64,000 bases of DNA from Lunularia cruciata (lineage: Eukaryota > Streptophyta > Marchantiopsida > Lunulariales > Lunulariaceae). Numbering within the stretch: position 1 is the stretch's first letter; every line of letters starts with the position of its first letter. The translations under genes and the position numbers were made by a program. The stretch lies in NCBI GenBank assembly GCA_948567375.1, contig OX419762.1, positions 17,056,001 through 17,120,000 on the forward strand, in the 5' to 3' direction. The notes under the pieces are model-generated. The model ran no database searches, was not told where the DNA came from, and saw nothing but the letters and a program-made list of their open reading frames with translations. Below, piece by piece: positions 58,331 through 64,000 of this stretch.

Positions 58331-59596
58331 CTTAGGACTTGGATGAATGATCTGTTCCGTGCATTGGAAATTTTATCTTTAGAGCTCAGCGTTAATGCAA
58401 CTAGTTGATGATTTTGGGTACTTGAAGAACAATAAGTTATTGTTGTAAAACAATAAGTATTTAATGATTGAGTATGGAACCAAAGAGAGAATATAGTCTA
58501 TGATCAATTTCACCCTGTCTGTTGACTATAATAACATGTAATGGTTATTTCAACTATTTCAATGGTTATTTCAATTGTTTTTATTGTAATGCAATAGCTC
58601 ATCTATATTTGTATTTTTCTAAGGTATCTATAGCAAAAGTTGTAAGCTTTGATATATACTTGATTACCATGCTTTTTATGATAGAGGATTGAGCACTAGA
58701 TGTGTATTCTAACAATGGGATTACTTTACTTTGTTAGTTTATCTTGGTAGACATAGAGAAATTGCAAAGTTAGATAAGGTGTTTTAGTGCTTATATTTAG
58801 CAATGCTCAGTGATTTGTAATAGGCATCTTAATATTGACCATAATAACAAGTTCACATAAAAAAATTAGATTATGGTATTTTATATCTCCTAGGTCTAGC
58901 AGATAAGATATTATCATGTATGTATTTCTAGTATCTTTGATTTAGAATTACCAATACCAAGGTAGGTAAGACAACCATTTCACTATAAATCAGTTGGTGA
59001 TTAATAATAATAAGAAAGATTCAGGTTGAAAAAGAAGCCAAGTAGTATGACCTAGAGCAAAAAGATGATTCTTAGTTGATTAGATAATACAAAATTTTAA
59101 GTAGTGATAGATAATGTACAAAGAGTAACTCAAGGTTATATACATGAAATCAAGGTTATTTTAAGTATTACTATCTATCAAAATCAATTATTCATTAATT
59201 TACTATTATAAAGATTTTCCTACAATTTAAAATTTTGAGTCTCAGATAAAAGAATCTTGAAGAAAATGTATGAAAGACATAAGTTTTTTATATTGTGTGT
59301 AGAAGTAATTTTATCCAAAATGTGATGTATCTTTTCCAAGTTCTATACAATATTATTATGTTTTCTTCTTATTTCCAATTTTTTTTAAATTTCAATTAAA
59401 TTTTCTTTATTGTAATGTGGAGATAGTAAAATGGACTAATAAATATGTTCTTGTGTGCTAATTTATTATAACTACTTTATTTAAATCATTTGATGCTCAA
59501 CCATGAAAATAGACTCTCAATAAACATAACATCTCATTCTTTAATTGACTCTCTTATGTTGTTGCATTTGCTTTGGACTCTTTTAGAAGAGTCTAG

Positions 59597-61700
59597 AGAT
59601 ATCTCAACTTACAAGGGAGAGAATAAGATGAGTATATTAGTTTCACAATTTGGTGAAATTACAATCATGCAAATTCTAGTAACCATTACATCAACTGATC
59701 AACCTGAATTCTGATGTTTGCACTACTATATTTTGAATATCAACTTCTTTTAGTAAAAATTTATAGTAGAAACTAATTTAACTAAAATAAAAATTAAGTA
59801 ATCTCTTACGAGTTATTATTTCCAATATTTGATCAAGTAATGGGTATTATATCTGAACTAAGAGTTTCTAACAACACTACAACACTAGCACAAAGGAGGA
59901 GAGAGTGGAATTTCATAAACCTAATTATAACTCTATAGACAAAATTTCTCAAGGACATGTTAAGGTTTAAATTAGTACTATTCATATAGATGGTTTCATT
60001 CTCATTCTCCATGTAAATTCTTAAATTAAATCAATCAGATAAAAAATTTAATGTGGTATATTATTCTAAAAAAAATTAAGAACAATCATCTAAGTATTTT
60101 CTATGATGAGAGATCTCAGAATTTTCTCATATAAAAATCTAAATTATTTTTATATTCATATATTTAATTCTTATACCATATAGATTGTACTCATCTATAA
60201 GTACTACTAGTGTGTTTATCTAGATTCACATACCTTCATTTTGCTTGGTAGAAATGGAGACAAGAGACATTTTTCTGATTTTTGTATTCTAGTTTGTTGA
60301 AGGTGATAACATGTGTTTTAAATAGATAACTTCTATAAAAATAATGAAAGCATAAATTATTTTTCCAATATTATATAAAAGAGAAGAAGCAATTATTACG
60401 TATTCCAAGTATATTTATGAATGAGATGTTAGATATCATATGATTAAGGGACCTTGTCTAAGCTTTCTTTCTAGAGTTCTTGGAAAAAGAAAGTTTTAAC
60501 TAATTCAAATTAATTATTAAAAAAAATTATAACCATTTTCATTTAAATTAAGAATTTTTTTTATGTTTGATTAACCTTAAATAAATTTCACTGAGATTGA
60601 ATGCAAAATCTACTCGAGTGAAAAGAATAATTTATATAAATACATCAAAATCACTATAATACAGTAAATTAAAGGTTTTTTTGAGTTTATAATATTTCTA
60701 TTCTAAAAATATTAGAATTATAATAAAATTTATGGGATATAAAAAAAACATAATTACATAAGGTGACATCTGGATAGAACTAGAAAAAGAAATGTACTAT
60801 CTTAGATTGAACCTTGAATCTATACTTAGTTGTAAAGCTAAATTCAAAGCTTCCTCATGGAAAATTTTAAAATGAGATTATTCAGATATCATATAATATT
60901 AGAGTAATACAGTAATACAGTATTTACAATTAAGGAATTGAAATTTTGATCAGAATTTATAAATTTACTCTTAAAATTTTAGTTATATTTCTCTACGTAG
61001 TGAAGGGAAAACAAGAAGAATTGACTTAGAAAATGCAAAATCTCTCCCTCGTACGGCTGATGGGGTCTTCCCATCCTTCGTGTTCTCTAAGCTGTCACCT
61101 TTTTCAAGAAAATGAAAAATTGCTTTGAAATTCATAGTCAAGGTTGAGCTCATTCAAAATTATTTCGTGAGAAAGGAAAAATTTTAAGTGTAAAAATAAA
61201 ATCATTAATTTAAAAATCTAAATTATTCACAAATAATACTATAAAATCAAAGAAAACTCTTTGTATCTAGAATCACGATTACTATGAGGACTTTAAAAAA
61301 GCAAAATTTATAATTGAATAATTAAAAATTCTAGACTAGAAAAGTTGATATATAAGTAATACGATTCCTATCTGCTTGTAATATCTATGGCACTTTGCTG
61401 ATTCCAAAATATATATTTTTTCAAAATAAAAAATAATATATGTATATATATACAATTTTTTTTCCAAAATATATATTGTTTTGGATATATGTAAAAAAAC
61501 TTTAATATAATATGAATTATATGTATGAGCATACATGAGGTATATTATATGCTTAAATAGAGATAATACATAGATTATGCAATAAATATTTATGTTCTAC
61601 ATTTGAATTAAAAAACATCTAACTAATATTTCTGGTAACAGTGGGGTTTTCAATTCTAGAATTTATGGGAGATAGCTGGTCCCGTATGCCTCTCGTATAT
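59597..61700. other. AT-rich, gene-free stretch
   Basis: Very AT-rich with short A or T runs and an AT microsatellite (about 61434-61455). No coding or RNA gene recognised. Confidence 0.55.
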
Positions 61701-61708
61701 TTCTCGAC

Positions 61709-61980
61709 AGTCCGTAAAATGAACCAGGTGTATTCATAAACGCATCTCTAATATTTTAGGGTTTCGATTAATTTCTATTTGTGTGTAAATTTTGGTGCGA
61801 TTTGTTGGGCCTTATAGTCTACAGGACCATCTCGGAACCCGTAAACTTAGACGGGTAGTAAAAAAAGCGACCTGTTAACTTTTATAGGGGTTCGAGAGTA
61901 CCTCTAGTAAAAATCAAGTACCCATCTCACACCCCGTAATAATCTACAAGATGTCCCGTAAATTAAATTTTTTACGGACT
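61709..61980. mobile_element. Possible MITE with 11-bp terminal inverted repeats
   Basis: AGTCCGTAAAA (61709-61719) and its reverse complement TTTTACGGACT (61970-61980) bracket 272 bp. The CCGTAA motif recurs inside. No clear target duplication was found, so the call is tentative. Confidence 0.35.
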
Positions 61981-62990
61981 CTAAACGTGCCAAATTGAAA
62001 CCCTAAACCCACAAAGCAAACGGAGCCTTAAAATGAGAACTTAACGCAACAAATTTTTATTTGGAGCAAATATTAAGCTTTACTAAGAGGACCTTCTACT
62101 TTCCTTAAGTAAGAGGGAAATATATGTAAGAAAAGTCCATATCTTCACTTAAATAAAATAGCGTTACCGAATTATATAAGGTGACAGCTTGACTTGCCTT
62201 ATCTCACATAAGGCTAGTGGGAGCTTATAAAATAAACATACACACGGAAGAGTATCTCAATTTGTCATAGTCGAGAAAGACAAGTAATGAATAAAACAAG
62301 GAAAAGATAAAATAAAAAGAGTTTTTATAAAACAGGATGATATCTGAATAATGCCAATGACTGATAGTCGTAACTTCTTACGATATTTGGAAATATCCCA
62401 TCCTAAAATCTAAAATAGCTCATTACTAGCTCTCCAAATTTCTACTTTTAATCTCAAGGGAATCTCCAGTTGTAGTTCAACACTTCAGATTGATAATCCT
62501 ATTTAAATAAAAATATTATGGAATAGAAAAAAAATAGTACAAACCTATTATTTTAGTCTAGAAGAATGAAAACGGAGAAGGATATTTATATTTTCCACCC
62601 ATATTGATTAAGCTAATCATTGTATTATTTGTTGATAATATTGATAATAAGCTAATATTGATTAAGCTAATCATTTTTAATCTAAAAAGCTCTCGTTAGA
62701 TTTCCACTCCTCTCCTACGCGACACCCGCTTCTCCACTAAACTCATCAACAACAAAGCGGAGGGGGGAGACGCTGTTGCTGCTACCGACGAGCTGAAGTG
62801 ACCCACCACGGCCCGGGAGATGTCACCGGGAACAGAAACTCTCCAATACTTCACCGGCACGAAAACTTGCTTCTGTGGTAGAGGTGAGAGTCTTGGGGAG
62901 ATGCGCCATTAGGTCGGCACGTTTCTGATTAACGTTTCCCGGCATCGGGAAACAGAAACTTATCGGGAGATTTTACTATTAGTGCCGGGA
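61981..62990. other. Gene-free stretch
   Basis: Contains a 20-bp direct repeat ATATTGATTAAGCTAATCAT at 62601-62620 and 62655-62674. Composition becomes GC-rich after 62700. No gene recognised. Confidence 0.5.
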
Positions 62991-63029
62991 ATCCGGACTG
63001 CGGGGCCACGTTGGATATGTTCAATTATG

Positions 63030-63115
63030 TTTGGATATCTAATGGTGCTCACTAGATAGATACCTTTTACAGCCGAGTACACGACGTCTTGAGTTCGAAT
63101 CCGACCCACCCCGCT
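63030..63115 (+). repeat. tRNA-like SINE head candidate
   Basis: A polymerase III box-B-like GAGTTCGAATCC (63091-63102) follows a weak box-A-like TGGTGCTCACTAGA (about 63041-63054), with spacing near that of tRNA-derived SINEs. It does not fold into a convincing tRNA by eye. Confidence 0.3.
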
Positions 63116-63254
63116 CGCAGTTTACTCAAACCAGATCGCCCTCATTGTCGGAAGTTGTGGCAGGCTTTTAGGCGATTCACATGGCTCTTTTGGGCTCCGG
63201 CGGTTCACTAAAAGACAAAGTCCGGCAATTACAATTTTGACGGAGCTCATGTGC

Positions 63255-63274
63255 ACGTCAGGTCTGCCTGACGT
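63255..63274. other. Short hairpin
   Basis: ACGTCAGG, four-base loop, CCTGACGT: a perfect 8-bp stem. Confidence 0.7.
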
Positions 63275-64000
63275 TCAAAGCCTCAGCCGGAGCTTATCCG
63301 TCAGGCAGCTCTAGCTCCGTTTGAACTTTTTCGAACCGAGAATTTTCTAGATTAATGGGTCGGGTGATACAACGTGCAATAAAATTATCAGAATTCTCTT
63401 TCTGTGACAGGTTTGCCCGAGAATGAACCTGTCGACTTCCGTCTTCGCTACATCGAGTATTTAATCTTTCCAAGTAAATACATTTTCGATTTTCATTTTT
63501 GACCTTCGAGATGGGAGGCAGATGTAATATGTTTTACCTTTTTCATTTTTGGACCGTTCTTCAATGTTGGTCATGTGTGACTTAAGAATGAAAGAATTTT
63601 TATTAATATTCTTTTTTGAGATAGGAAAAGAAATGATTTGTCCACGAAAACCAATTCCAGTACTCGGGTGTAATATCTTCTTTTATTCATAAATTTTTTC
63701 TCTCCTTACTAATGTGATTAATTCCATAAGATTTTATGTTTGAAACTCCATTAATTATAAAAATATGAAATCATAAAAATTCATCTATATATAGAAAAAC
63801 GAAAAGCTAAATTTGATGATCATTCCTTTGTTGAAAGCGAATGTGAAAATTTTCTTATTGATTTGTAAACTCTGAACTCTTTACTTTACATAATCTAATT
63901 CGAGAACTGGTTACCTATTAACGCCAGTCAATAATCCAAAGTGACCCGTCACCAAGGTATACATATGAGGTTGACGGACGTCCAAATTAACTGCCGGACC
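63275..64000. other. Right edge, nothing recognised
   Basis: AT-rich with no open frame over 60 residues and no member of the window's repeat families. Confidence 0.5.

Larger units (their letters stand above)
48098..59596. repeat. Tandem segmental duplication, copy 2 (split by element E4)
   Basis: Copy 2 consists of 48098-48355 and 57726-59596, about 2.1 kb once E4 is removed. Alignment to copy 1 is continuous across the E4 insertion (position equivalent to about 45485). Both copies contain a private retroelement insertion, so both insertions postdate the duplication. Confidence 0.88.

Noticed and set aside
63030-63115. True tRNA gene
   Set aside because: Box B is good, but no cloverleaf with an acceptor stem could be drawn by eye, so it is listed only as a SINE candidate.

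Overview
The window looks like nuclear DNA of a land plant. The evidence is spliced plant-type genes with GT-AG introns, a LysM protein of the land-plant type, and very large amounts of Ty3/gypsy LTR retrotransposon with initiator-Met-tRNA primer sites. The mix of chromoviruses and a methyltransferase- and PHD-bearing gypsy lineage makes me lean to a non-seed plant, but the species cannot be fixed from the sequence. All exon structures are read by eye.

Layout. 1-4020: a long LTR (family E, minus strand, running off the left edge) inserted into a chromovirus fragment (D). 4021-10400: repeat-rich DNA with a broken PIF/Harbinger-type transposase (8290-9370). 10400-25375: the gene island. It holds a three-exon LysM protein gene (12625-15247, +) and a six-exon SRPBCC/polyketide-cyclase-like gene (18758-20815, -), arranged tail to tail. 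25376-44562: an E-family LTR, then a nest in which chromovirus A (26742-44557, target duplication ACTAA) is interrupted in its protease by a sister element B (28646-34281, target duplication CTTGG) and in its reverse transcriptase by a different chromovirus C (35112-41696). Removing B and C leaves about 5.6 kb for A, the size of B. 44925-59596: a processed pseudogene of the CCR4-NOT subunit NOT2 (VIP2-like), part of which lies in a tandem duplication of about 2.1 kb. One copy took a solo LTR of the C family. The other took a 9.4-kb E-family element (48356-57725). 59597-64000: AT-rich DNA with a possible MITE, a tRNA-like SINE candidate and small hairpins.

Most notable content. The element at 48356-57725 carries, between protease and reverse transcriptase, a decayed C5-cytosine DNA methyltransferase (SAM loop, PCQ-type catalytic Cys region, ENV-type motif and C-terminal motif all recognisable). 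Downstream of integrase it carries a C4HC3 PHD finger. The A/B/D chromovirus LTRs contain canonical heat-shock-element arrays upstream of a TATA box. Families A/B/D and C share a small conserved open frame between the primer-binding site and gag, duplicated in C. Elements A, B and D differ in the number of 20-residue repeats between protease and reverse transcriptase (3, 3, 1).

Working picture: two ordinary host genes sit in a small gene island flanked by retrotransposons that inserted into one another. All elements in the window carry stops or frameshifts. C is the least damaged.
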